A stretch of 64,000 bases of DNA from Liopterus haemorrhoidalis (Eukaryota; Arthropoda; Insecta; Coleoptera; Dytiscidae): contig OZ020615.1 in assembly GCA_963971575.1 (NCBI GenBank), positions 61,017,379 through 61,081,378 on the forward strand, given 5' to 3'. Shown here in pieces: positions 53,130 through 63,917 of the stretch. Each line of letters begins with the position of its first letter. Position 1 is the stretch's first letter. The notes beneath the pieces are model-generated. The model made no database searches. It saw only the letters and a program-made list of their open reading frames with translations, and had not been told where the DNA came from. The position numbers were made by a program, and so were the translations under genes.

Positions 53130-53612
53130 TTTAGGGTTTTGTAGGCATGACCACCAAAAAATTGTTATAACGTCACCCCCACCAAAAAAACACAAAAAAT
53201 GCGTTTTATTCCAAAAACACATCTGATCAAAAATTCCTGTTGTACTATTCCGTTTCACACCAATGTACATTACTTAGAAATTTTTCAGATTTTTAGTTTA
53301 AACCATCTGGGCTACAGGGTGTGGGACAAAATTTTTGCACAATTTTGGCAAAAATCGCCTCAAAATAATTTATTTTGCAAAAATAAAAACTTGATCGTTA
53401 ATCCACGTACCAAGGGCTTTCATTTGATACCCTACTCAGAAATAAAAAATTTTTTTTTTTTTTTTTTCGATGAGCACATATTTGTTTATATATTTAAGGG
53501 GATATGTTTTTTAGATGTTTTAGTATTTTTCCTATGTGCGGGTCAAAGAGTTGTATAAGCATGCCAAATTTCAACTCTCTAGGTTTAGTCGTTTGGCTAC
53601 AATTTTTACCGA

Positions 53613-53650
<38 letters not shown>

Positions 53651-53710
53651 GACAAAATAACGGTATAAGGGTTTTTTGGTCATACCTACAAAACCCTAAA
53701 AAAGAAAAAA
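53130..53710 (-). mobile_element. H2 family repeat bounded by hairpin ends on both sides
   Basis: At 53130 AGGGTTTTGTAGGCATGACC opens on the plus strand. At 53670-53700 the reverse form closes it (GGTCATACCTACAAAACCCT). Between them is a full minus-strand H2 body with a CAGA tract (53613-53650). One side may be a second, truncated insertion. Confidence 0.7.
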
Positions 53711-54090
53711 ATCAAAATTTGTCTGTCTGTCTGATTCACACAAAAACGGCTGGATATGTTTTCAGGTAATTTTTAATTTCAAAAGAACATACACTTACCC
53801 ATAAATACAAAATCCGTAATATTATCAGCTATTATTTAGCCATGAATTAAAAATATAATTAACATCAAAAACACAAAAACTGCAATATTTTCCAAAAACG
53901 CATTCTGACCAAAAATTTCTTTCATACATTTCCGATTCAGATCAATGTACATCACTTAGAATTTTTTCAGATCTTAAATTTTACTCCTTTAGGTTAAATG
54001 GACCGGGGCAGTAGATTTTTAGAAAAAAAAAAGCCTAAGTATATTCTAAGTAATGTACATTGATCTGAATAAATTATGGCTAATAATGTT
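53711..54090. repeat. H2/H1 repeat fragments
   Basis: GTCTGTCTGTCTGATTCACA at about 53720, CATACACTTACCCATAAATA, and an H2 body block (AATGTACATCACTTAGAATT) at about 53940. Confidence 0.5.
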
Positions 54091-54756
54091 ATGGATTATT
54101 TGTATTTGTGGCTATGGTTCTTTTCAAATTAAAAATATAATGAAATATAAGTTAATAAACATGATACCAACCTAATTAAAGCCACGTAAAAATAATATTT
54201 TTTTGGAATATTACCCCTCAACACAAATATAAATTAACCCTTAACATCTAAATATAAACAAAAATCTTTTTCTTAAACTTTTTACTTAAATACTCATCTT
54301 TATCTGTCCCTTGCTTGCCACAAAAGCGATATGCCTATACCTTTCTCCTTCTATTTCATGTCAAGTATAGGAACGATATCGCCACGTCATATATATCTGT
54401 CTCACTCGTGCTACTGTCTGTCAATGTAAACCGTTTCAAATAAGATGGATGACTGGCGAATGGAAATCATGTTAGAGGGGTGCGGAGCCCTAGGATGAGC
54501 CCTTACGGAGCCCTATCTCGTCAAAGGGTGCGATACACCCCGACAGGAGGGTGAGTACTAAAACGGTAGAGTTTTAAATTCATCCGAGGGGGTTTTTCTA
54601 ACAAAAAATATTTTCGAAGAATAATGTTTTATCAAATAACATCAGGCTTATAGTTAATTTTAAATGCAAATCTAAGAATTAATTTTGTGTAAAAAGATGT
54701 ATTAAATTAGCACAAACATATAAAAATATGTAATAGCAGCAAAGTAAATATGAGGT
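54091..54756. other. Unassigned sequence
   Basis: A GC-richer patch at about 54470-54550 (GGAGCCCTAGGATGAGCCCT). No gene or element recognised. Confidence 0.35.
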
Positions 54757-55376
54757 GTGTAAATTAAGTAACCGGACTGGTAACATAGCGTTTGATCTGG
54801 CAACATTAGGGACACTGGACTTGCCGGGGCGACAGGTGAACATGTGATACGCCTTCAATACGAGTTTGAACACGCTAGAGTAATTTTGTTGTCCGTAGCG
54901 ATTTTTTTCATGAAACAGTTTTTTCTAGTACGTTCTAAAAATGAGTGACATTCATTTCGAGCAATGTTGTGCTATCAGGTTTTGCTTCAGACTTGGGCAT
55001 AGTGCAACGGAAACTTTTGCAAAACTTCAGCAGGCCTACGGAGACAGTGTTTTGTGAAGGACCCAGGTTTTTTTGGTGGTTTAAGGTATTTCCAGAGGGA
55101 AGAGAGTTGATTGAAGATGAATCACAAACCTAAAATAACTGTAATTTGTTTCAAATAAATTTATTTTTTGTGTTTTAAAATTGAATATTCTAAATGTGAT
55201 TACCATTGTTTACCTTTCTCAAGGCGTCTATGGGCGGAAAAAGAGTTTCCAGCGACAACGAGGTCAAGCATTCCGTCAAAAAATGGACAAGACAGGTGGC
55301 GGAAAATTTTTTCGACAAGTATAAAAAAGCTCATACCTTGGCTCACGACGTGCATGGATCGATAAATAAATTGATT
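54757..55376 (+). mobile_element. Internally deleted mariner, sister of 5926-6799
   Basis: Left end carries TAAATTAAGTAACCGGACTG. From 54941 a frame starts MSDIHFEQCCAIRFC and continues RLGHSATETFAKLQQAYGDS before a stop. After AGAGAGTTGATTGAAGATGA the N-terminal part ends. About 55200-55370 encodes GGKRVSSDNEVKHSVKKW, the C-terminal part of a mariner transposase that may be a second family. Catalytic core absent. Confidence 0.8.
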
Positions 55377-55377
55377 T

Positions 55378-55890
55378 TTAGGGTTTTGTAGGTATGACCA
55401 AAAAACCCTTATACCGTCATTTTGTCGTCTGTCTGTCTGTCTTTCTGTTCGGTAAAAATTGTAGCCAAACGGCTAAACCTAGAGAGTTGAAATTTGGCAT
55501 GCTTATACAACTCTTTGACCCGCGCATAGGAAAAATACTAAAACATCTAGAAAACATACCCCCCTAAAAATATAAACAAATATGTGCTCATCGAAAACAA
55601 AAATATTTTTCTAAATTTTGAGTAGGGTATCAAATGAAAGCCCTTAGTACGTGGATTAACGATCAAATTTTTATTTTTGCAAAATACATTATTTTGATGC
55701 GATTTTTGCCAAAATTGTGCAAAAAAAAAATTGTCCCACACCCTGTAGCCCAGATGGTTTAAACTAAAAATCTAAAAAAATTCTAAGTAATATATATCGG
55801 TGTGAACCGAAATAGTGCAACAGGATTTTTTGATCAGATTATGTTTTCGGAAAATAACGCATTTTTTATGGTTTTTGGTTCACAAAGTAC
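55378..55890 (+). mobile_element. H2 family repeat, plus orientation
   Basis: AGGGTTTTGTAGGTATGACC, then AAAAAACCCTTATACCGTCA, GTCTGTCTGTCTTTCTGTTC, GTAGCCAAACGGCTAAACCT, GTACGTGGATTAACGATC and ATAACGCATTTTTTATGG at the end. The first 35 bases fold as AGGGTTTT...AAAACCCT. Confidence 0.75.
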
Positions 55891-55914
55891 AAAAGTTATA
55901 CCAATGTAAGACAC

Positions 55915-56300
55915 TCACATGCAAGGCGTCTAATAGCGCAATGGGTTAGAGCACTGGTGTCGTAAGCTTTTAACGAAGTGTTTCGAGTTCGAGTACGGAG
56001 TGAATTTTATTTTTTAGGTTTTTTTTCTTGCATTTTTATTATGTTGAAATTATTTTGTCAAAATTCTAGTTATATTTTGACAAATGTTGTATTTAATTTT
56101 TAAGAGCGTAAATTTAATAACCAGTCTTATTATATGATTAACAGACGATAAATTATTTTAAAAATATCGTTCATTTGGCCGTGATTACTACAAAGCAAAA
56201 TTTGTCCTACACACTCAGCATACCGCCTTCACTTATTATATACCTGCGAAACCCTGAAATGTGTGAATATTCACACTTCACATCAATTTTTTGAGTATGT
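55915..56300 (-). repeat. Interspersed repeat family R4, copy with tRNA-like terminus
   Basis: Minus-strand body starts at about 56290 (TTGATGTGAAGTGTGAATAT). The plus-strand left end, at about 55925-56005, is tRNA-like: TAGCGCAATGGGTTAGAGCA (A box) and GTTCGAGTACGG (B-box-like). No intact cloverleaf. Confidence 0.6.
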
Positions 56301-56697
56301 ATTTAAAAATTGAGTACTCCAACTTTGTGGGCATCCCTCTACAATGCATAGAATCTCCTGAAATTAATAAAAATGTAAATGTTACAACAATATAATGTTT
56401 TTTATTTCACTTCTACAAAAATATAAAGTGTGGAAAGTATAATAAATGTTTCATTTAATTAAATCTGCAATTAAAAATAAAATATGTGTAGCCGAAGGTG
56501 TGTGCGGTAGAAAATAGAAAAAGTAATTTAAAAGTAGGAAATACGTGTAGAATATGAAATACTCTAAGCGACATATGATCTCAATGTTTGTACGTGAACC
56601 TCAGGGTAAGGGTAAGTTGGCTGTAAAGGATACTAAAGGGTCTTTCTGTTTAAAAGGTAAAAAATATCCACGTATGAACCAGATGAGGCAACTGGTT
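56301..56697. other. Unassigned sequence
   Basis: A 61-codon frame (56554-56739) reads YSKRHMISMFVREPQGKGK. No family match, and its end overlaps the hAT MITE, so it is probably chance. Confidence 0.35.
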
Positions 56698-57058
56698 CAG
56701 TGGCGGATCAAGCCTTCGCCGGGCCCAAGACATTTTTGATTTTCGGGCCCCCAACCTATGATTTACGGGCCCTCAACCTATGTTTTACGGGCCCTCAACC
56801 TATGTTTTACGGGCCCTCAACCTAGAGGCGTTCAAAAGTGAGCAAAAAAAAAAAGGGACATCACCTCCCAAATCCAAGTGAAGAAAAAAAAAAAAAGGAC
56901 CTCACCTACCAAATCCAAGTGAAGAGCAAAAAAAAGGACTTCACCTCCCAAATCCAAGTGAAGAGCAAAAAAAAGACCTCACCTCCCAAATCCGGGCCCT
57001 TGAAAATTACGGGCCCAAGACAAATGTCTTTTTTGTCTCATGCGAAGATCCGTCACTG
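56698..57058. mobile_element. hAT MITE with internal tandem repeat
   Basis: Ends CAGTGGCGGATCAAG and GATCCGTCACTG. Perfect 8-bp duplication AACTGGTT (56690-56697 and 57059-57066). Inside, a roughly 40-bp unit with GACCTCACCTCCCAAATCC occurs about four times, and ACGGGCCCTCAACCTATG about three times. Confidence 0.92.
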
Positions 57059-57310
57059 AACTGGTTGTACAATAAAAGAATCAAGTGTACATAAAAATAT
57101 ATAAAAAATTAATGGAAAAAGAAAGGCATAAATATTAAAGGTGAAACACTTGCGGTTTGATAGTATTATAGTCCAAAGCTGACCAACGGATCCAGATCAA
57201 CCAAACGATCACGATGTGGTATGCCGGCAAATTTACCGTGCCGGACTACGTATGAAAACTAAAGATGTGCCGGTAATCATAAAAATTACATATCCACTGA
57301 TACAGATACG

Positions 57311-58143
57311 CAGGGCCGCCCTTAGGCGGGGGCAAGTGGGGCACCTGCCCCAGGCCCCGCACTTCGACCGTCAAGTAATTAAAAAATACATTAAAAATAT
57401 TATTCCAAGTTTTATAAATAGTTGGAAAAAAATTATATTTTCATTGAATATAAGTATGTGTACTTTGTTAATAGTTAATAATATTAAAGAAAATATCGTT
57501 ATTCAATATATATATATATATAGCAGGGCTTCGAACCGGAACTGAACTGAAAACCGAAAACCGAAAAAACCGTTATTTTTGTCGGAACGAAAACCGGAAC
57601 TGAACCGAAAAAAATATCGGTTTATTTCGGTTCAGATAATGTTTATGTGAGTGAACATAAAATATATTTTATTTAAGATTATTTTTTAAACTGATGAGCA
57701 GAAAAAAAATCGTAATTTTTGTAACTGATAAGTAAAAAAATGCGCTTCTATTATTTCGGGAGGGGGGAGGGGGGGTGAACGCCAAGAATCCCCCCCTGGC
57801 AGCGGCCTTGGTATGATTATTACAAAATAAGGAATAAAATGTTCTACTAAATTATAGTAAAAAATAAATTTCTAATACAAATACAAGCATTTACAAATTT
57901 ATCACTCGGAACTGAACCGAAAACCGAAAAAAAACGTTATTTTTGCTGGAACGAAAACCGGAACCGAACCGATATATATTTTTTTAATTGAACTGGAACG
58001 AAAACAGAAACGAAAAAAATAACGGTTCGAAGCCCTGATATATAGGGCCCCGCAAATCTAGTTTTGGGGGCCCGCAAATACAGTTTTGGGATCCCGCAAT
58101 TCCAGTTTTGCCCCAGGCCCCGCAAATGCTAGGGGTGGCCCTG
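57311..58143. mobile_element. hAT-type element hosting another hAT MITE
   Basis: Ends CAGGGCCGCCCTTAGGCGGG and TGCTAGGGGTGGCCCTG. Flanks CAGATACG and CAGATATG differ at one base. Interior GGCCCCGCAAAT repeats. Interrupted at 57524-58037. Confidence 0.8.
57524..58037. mobile_element. hAT MITE, CAGGGCTTCGAACCG family, copy 2
   Basis: Same ends as 17501-17967, opposite orientation. Perfect 8-bp duplication ATATATAG on both sides. Sits inside 57311-58143. Confidence 0.92.
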
Positions 58144-58996
58144 CAGATATGGATACAAATATTCTGTTAAACTTAATAAAATTGAATTCAAATTATAGTT
58201 TACAAAATAAATACATCTTTTCCATATTAAGGTTAATTTATATAATTTTCAAGCTGTTTTGAATAAAGTTTTAGGATTAAAAATAAGATAAAGAATAATA
58301 AGTTTATAAAATTATTGCAGAAATACAATGTTTACAACGATTTAAAGATAATCCTAATAAGAATCGTGGTACAAACATTGTTTATATTTCTATAAAAAAT
58401 TAGCCTTAATATAAAAAAAGTCGATTTTTTTATAAACTATATTTTTAAAACAAATTTTATTAATAAATGTTAACAGAATGTTTTTATTCATATTTTATTA
58501 TTAATAATAAAAATATCCGAATGATGGACGGATTCGGGCAGGTATATATATATATATTTTTTTTTCCTTACGAATATATAGATAATAGAGTGGGGGACAA
58601 TAGTTTTTCTGTATAATTTAGGCAAAAATCGGGTAAAAACATACATATTAATAAATTAAATTTTGTTGGTTTATCCACGTATCAAGATTGACATCCCAAT
58701 CAAAATTTATACACTAAAAATTTCAACTCTTTAGAATTTAGACAAACAGATACCTAAATAACGGTTTAAGGATTTTTGGTTATAAATGGGAAATTCTAAA
58801 AATGTTATTCATAAGACTACTGATTTATATAAATTATATTTAATATTTTACTGATGACAAAAAAAAAATGTGCTGAACTGGGTTTTATATTAATTTGCAA
58901 AACTTGCACATATAAACATTCCATTAAAAACACCAGTTAGAATATTGCATTAAATTATTTATTATGAATTGTAAAATTTAGGGATTAAAAAAAAAA
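58144..58996. other. Upstream region of the protease gene
   Basis: AT-rich. An H2-like fragment at about 58560-58800. A TATA-like CACATATAAAC at about 58908 could be a promoter element, but the composition makes this weak. Confidence 0.3.
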
Positions 58997-61900
58997 ATGG
59001 ATAAAATAGTGTTTCTAATTGGTATAATATTAGTGGAATTATGTTTTTTTGCAAAAGGTGAGTTACGCATCACGAGACGGAATTTATAGTACGAGTACTT
59101 GCGTTAGAACAAAAATAAAAACTGAGAGTAATGCTGGAAACTGAAACCGGTTTCTTGGGTATATGGTACCTGGTTTTTCGGGTAAACCAGGTTTGTAATC
59201 TTCTAGCAACCCAGTTCCGGATACTTGGTTCCAAATACGCTGACCAAAATACTCGATTTTGATCTTTTTTTTTCCTTCTTCATCTGGATTAACGAATACC
59301 TTGAACCAGTTATTTTTTTCGGAAACGTTCCGGCATTGCCGATTTCTGATAGCTCTTCTAAATACTTATTTTAGGGCAAGATACTAAGGATGTTGATCCA
59401 ACTACTAAAATTGTTGGTGGTGAACTAGCTGATATAAGAGATTTTCCCTATCAAGTGTCAATAAGGGTATTTGATCATCACATTTGTGGAGGCTCTGTAT
59501 TGGATTCAACCACAATACTAACAGCTGCTCATTGTACAAAACAGTAGGTTCTTTATGTGTTTTTATAAGCTGCTGCTGTGCAATATATAAGCTTGATATT
59601 TTACAAGCTATATACTAAATCTTCTTCAATTCTTGCAGCTATGAGAAGAAGAATTATTCTATAAGACTTGGTAATACTGATAGAAATAGAGGCACAAAAT
59701 ATAATGTAGATGAAATATATGAACATCCAGAGTATAACAAGACGATTATTTCAGATAATGATGTAGCTGTTATCAAGGTCAGTATATATTTTTTTTTAAC
59801 TGTTTCATCATCATCTCTCAGACGACTTCGTCCACTGCTGAACATAGGCCTTTCAATTGCTTCTCCAAATATTTCAGCCTTTAGCTAACAATAACCAATT
59901 TCCACTATCTCCTTTAATATCGTCCATCCATCTGGTACAGCTTCCGAAGAACTTTTTTCGGTATTACCCCTAAATATATTTTTGTGCAACGATATTACCT
60001 GCAGTGGTGGACTGACAACTTAACATTTGTAGGCCCTCCATATAAAGGGTGATCCAATTTGGACCCTAGGATTTGTTTTTTGAATAAAACACAACATATT
60101 GAAAAAATCCGAATTTTATTGTTTTTAGCGTAAAGTACAGACTTGGCAATTATTTATGAAATATGATGTCGGCCAAATGCCCTCCACGACTCAGCTGACA
60201 TGATACCATTCTTTTAGCGAAGTTTTCGGTTTTTCTTGCACACTATCACGTATACGAGCAATATTTTCACCTGAACGACCTCTGCGTTGATAGCGAACTC
60301 TTGGTGTATCAATAAGTATACTACTCAAATTTTTGCAGTAGTTCACGAATTGCACGCTCACTTGTAACATTATTCCGTCCAAAAAGTGCTCGAAGTTTTT
60401 TTCGCGTAATCGTAACTGATCGCCTGTTTTCATAATAAGCACGATATTTATGCGTTGCTGCACAGTATACGGCGCCATGATGAATTTGCAATGTGTTTAG
60501 ATACGAACTGTAAAAATACAAACTTTCAACATTCACAGAACGAAAATGGCGCGCAATTCAAATCCCGGAGTCCAATTTGGATCACTCTTTATATGGGAAG
60601 TAGTGGAAATCATAGCCTTTCTAAAACCAGGTAAAGATTAATTAAATTCCAAAAATTTCCGGCCAATTTGCTATCCAGTCTTAGCAAAGTAGTTTAGAGA
60701 TTTATCGTCTTGCTAAAAGTATTACAGATCACGCGTAAAATGTTAAATTATTAATATCAGAACAACTAATTAAAATTATAAAAAAAACTAATTGTTTCGA
60801 CCAGGGCTTCGAACCGGAACTGAACCGAAAACCGAAAACCGAAAAAAACCGTTATTTTTGTCGGAACGAAAACCGGAACTGAACCGAAAAAAAATATCGG
60901 TTTATTTCGGTTCAGATAATGTTTATGTGAATGAATATAAAATACATTTTATTTAAGATTATTTTTTAAACTGATGAGCAAAAAAAATCGTAATTCGTAA
61001 TTTTTTAACTGATTAGTAAAACAAAATGCGCTTCTATTATTTCGGAAGAGAAGGGTTAAACGCCCAGAACCCCCCCCCCCCCGGCAACGACCTTGGTATG
61101 ATTATCAAAGAATAAGGAATAAAATGTTCTTCTAAATTATAGTAGAAAATAAATTTCTAATACAAATAAAAGCATTTATACTCTGTCTCTGAAAGAATGA
61201 TAGTACTAAATCATTTCGTCAGGCAGTTACCAGTGGCGTGCACATTTTAAACACGTTTAAATTGGTTTTGTGTATTTCTATATTACTATTTATCATTTTA
61301 TTAAACGCACGCCTGTGACCATATTTATCATATCAATAACACACCCCAGTGACCATATTTTTCCTCAAAATTTTAGGGTCAAATTTTTATGGCCTATTGT
61401 GTTTAACCCTGGTTCGTATTCCCATATAATATGTGCGGCACACTCGGTTGTTTTTAATAATATTTCGTTTCGAACTATTCATATTTTGTCGCTTTTGTTT
61501 ACCGCTTCTGTGTTATAATAAAATAACTTTTTACAAATAATAAATTTTATTACTATCAGTCTTTCGGAGATTAGAGTATAAAAGTTTATCACTCGGAACT
61601 GAACCGAAAACCGAAAACCGAAAAAAACCGTTATTTTTGCCGGAACTAAAACCGGAACCGAACCGATAAATATTTTTTTAATTGAAAAAATAACGGTTCG
61701 AAGCCCTGGTTTCGACAATATTTGGTCTAAATTCTATGACCGAAAGCATGTTAATGTTGCGCAAAACGTAGCTACTATTACCCTCTAAAATTGCCTGGTT
61801 TAGAATTAATGTTCCTGTACCTGCTTAGGGCTGTTATATACCTACTTAAACATACCCCTTCTGCAGACTAGATGTTGTAAAATAAATTCATAACAAAATA

Positions 61901-62762
61901 ATAAAATTTATTTTGTCGGCGAGTAATTGTACATATTTGACCTACTGAAAGATAATATTTTAGGTATCGACGCCAATCAGATTTAATCAAAATTGTCGAC
62001 CAATCTCCATGATTGATACTGGATTTCAAATAGCTGAGAACGAATATGTAATAACGTCCGGATGGGGTGTTCAAAACGTAAGTATTTGTTCAGTCTATTT
62101 AAGGCTACTTTTGATATTAATTTGGACGTCCGTATTTAACAATTATTAATCTTGAACTATTATATATATACATGAATTAGGTTGTAGAAGAAAGAATCAT
62201 GGAAGGATAAGGAGACTACTAGTTAGGCCTGTCACAACAGGATATAGAGTGACATTATATGCTTGTGATATAAAATACTATTTAAACATTGTTGTAGGTT
62301 ACAATCAACTGATAGTTCGGTAGCCATCTTGATGATGTAGGTTCTGGAGTTTAACAATTGACGCTCAAAATTTCTGGGTCTTTAAATTAAATTAATTATT
62401 TTTCTTGTGATAAAACTATATACCTAGTAGATAAAATATTGTATTTGACTCTTATTTAATGGCTATATTACACTCGGATGATTTCAACCCTCGCCTACGG
62501 CTTGAGTGGTAAACTTCATCCTAGTGTAGTATAGCCTACATTATATATTCGTTAAATAAATTCTATTGTAACTTTACTATTATTTTAGTATATAAAAGAT
62601 GGTAATTTATAATTTTAGGAATTTGATGAAGATTCTGCCGACTTACTGCGTCAAGTGGAAATTAAAATAATGTCAAATTACAATTGTGGATTAATCTATG
62701 GATTTCGAAGAATAACAAAAAATATGATATGTGCATTAGATTCAGGAAAAGATTCTTGCCAG
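58997..62762 (+). CDS. Secreted trypsin-like serine protease (S1 family), 3' end outside window
   Basis: Five exons with GT/AG borders and consistent phases: 58997-59057, 59375-59543, 59639-59777, 61964-62077, 62619-62762 (209 codons). MDKIVFLIGIILVELCFFAK is a signal peptide. A short propeptide (GQDTKDVDPTTK) ends at the activation site before IVGGELADIRDFPYQVSI. Catalytic His lies in ILTAAHC and catalytic Asp in ISDNDVAVIKV. YVITSGWG and the paired Cys (ICGG, AAHC, QNC, YNC, MIC, DSC) are typical. KDSCQ supplies Asp189, giving trypsin-like cleavage after Lys/Arg. The next exon should begin GDSGGP with the catalytic Ser; I do not find it before 64000. Role could be digestion or a cascade; no clip domain is visible. 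Confidence 0.93.
59793..59990. repeat. Interspersed repeat in protease intron
   Basis: CGTCCACTGCTGAACATAGG and CATCCATCTGGTACAGCTTC resemble a phrase common at the 3' ends of insect non-LTR/Helitron repeats (from memory). No ends determined. Confidence 0.45.
60043..60592 (-). mobile_element. Internally deleted IS630/Tc1-mariner element with DUF4817-type N-terminus
   Basis: Ends AAAGGGTGATCCAATTTGGA and TCCAATTTGGATCACTCTTT, flanked by TATA-like sequence. Minus strand encodes MAPYTVQQRINIVLIM, NNVTSERAIRELLQKFE (in another frame) and RRGRSGENIARIRDSVQEKP. This is the helix-turn-helix head seen in insect proteins annotated DUF4817. No DDE core. The two frames overlap by a frameshift. Confidence 0.8.
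60802..61708. mobile_element. hAT MITE, CAGGGCTTCGAACCG family, copy 3
   Basis: Same ends as copies 1 and 2. Perfect 8-bp duplication GTTTCGAC (60794-60801 and 61709-61716). About 400 bp longer than its sisters because of an internal insertion. Lies in the large protease intron. Confidence 0.92.
61181..61576. mobile_element. TA/TATA-site MITE nested in the hAT MITE
   Basis: Ends CTCTGTCTCTGAAAG and CTTTCGGAGATTAGAG, flanked by TATA on each side. The insertion point corresponds to an uninterrupted AAGCATTTACAAATTTATCA in copy 2. Small frames inside are chance. Confidence 0.8.
62078..62618. other. Fourth intron of the protease gene
   Basis: No repeat recognised with confidence. About 62460-62560 (TACACTCGGATGATTTCAAC) is GC-richer. 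Donor GTAAGT, acceptor AATTTTAG. Confidence 0.5.
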
Positions 62763-62859
62763 GTGAATTCCTAAATTATGTTAAAAAAATATTTAATTAA
62801 GCTCATAGAAGCAGTTCTAAGTCATAAATATACTAACAAGCTATAACAATCTTTTATGA

Positions 62860-63365
62860 TAAAATTGATGTGAAGTGTGAATTTTTACACATTTCAGGAT
62901 TTCGTAAGTATTTAATAGTTGTAGAAGTCAACAGGATGCTAAGAATATTTTTTTGATAATTATTTATATTCGTTATTGGAGTATTAAGAGCTTCCATTTA
63001 ATTTTTTAAACTAAATTTAAATAATTTGCGAAGAATTCATCACGATAAAATTTAAATTAAAAAATCCCAGCGATTTTTTCTAAATTAGCTTCATATCTAA
63101 GTCTTCATTAAACTAATAAGAAATATAATGATAAATATCTTCATTATTTTCAATTTCTCAATATTAATGTTATTTGTTTTAAAACTATAGGCGGTTTCTT
63201 TGGTTTAAGCGGAACTAGATTTTCAAATCTAGTAACTTTTACATATTGATTGAAGCTTTTGATAATTTTTTTTAGGAAAGGCCAACTTCAATATACAAAA
63301 AAAGAGCTAGTGACAACTAAATAAAATTTAAATTTCATTTAGTTCCGGTTAAAGGTTTGATACCT
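62860..63365 (+). repeat. R4 repeat copy followed by a TA-MITE remnant
   Basis: TTGATGTGAAGTGTGAATTT and TACACATTTCAGGATTTCGT at 62864 mark R4. From 63187, GGTTTAAGCGGAACTAGATT to AGTTCCGGTTAAAGGTTTGA is a short derivative of the TA-MITE family. Confidence 0.6.
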
Positions 63366-63828
63366 TGAAAACAAAAACTAAACTAATTCAAACAATATTA
63401 AATTCCAAAACCTATTAAAATAATATTTATTAGAATATTTAACCTTAATATATATATATATATATAAAATAAAACGCAGGTTCTCTTTTATTCGTCAGTT
63501 TATTAAAATGTTCTTGTGAATTTATAAAATATGAAACGTTTCGTGCATGGGTAGTATGCACATCTTCAGTCAGTCAATCAGATAAAATAAAATCACCACG
63601 TAGTCAATTCGAAGTTAAAAAAGTGTGTCTATATATATATATATATTTTTAGCTTACGACGAAATCAACATTCTTTACATATCAGTGGCGCACCCAGGGA
63701 GGGGGGGGGCTCCCCTCCAAGAAAGAGGGAAATACCAAATCTTTAACTAGGCTTAGATAAATATATGTTTTTAAAAATAGAGATGATAATTTTTTTTTAG
63801 GTCATCAATTGTATTTCAGAAACGAGGA
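63366..63828. other. Unassigned sequence within the protease intron
   Basis: (TA)n runs at about 63450 and 63630. CAGTGGCGCACCCAGGGAGG at 63684 is a hAT-like end without a visible partner. ATTTCAGAAACGAGGACCTT links to interior phrases of the 18103 MITE. Confidence 0.35.
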
Positions 63829-63831
63829 CCT

Positions 63832-63883
63832 TTTTTAGGGTTTTGTAGGTATGACCAAAAAACCCTTATACCGTCATTTTGTC

Positions 63884-63917
<34 letters not shown>

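Noticed and set aside
55925..56005. tRNA gene candidates here and at 34600-34680, 10690-10740, 5520-5605
   Set aside because: A and B boxes are present, but acceptor stems and anticodon arms do not fold, and each lies in a repeat family, so they are SINE or composite heads.
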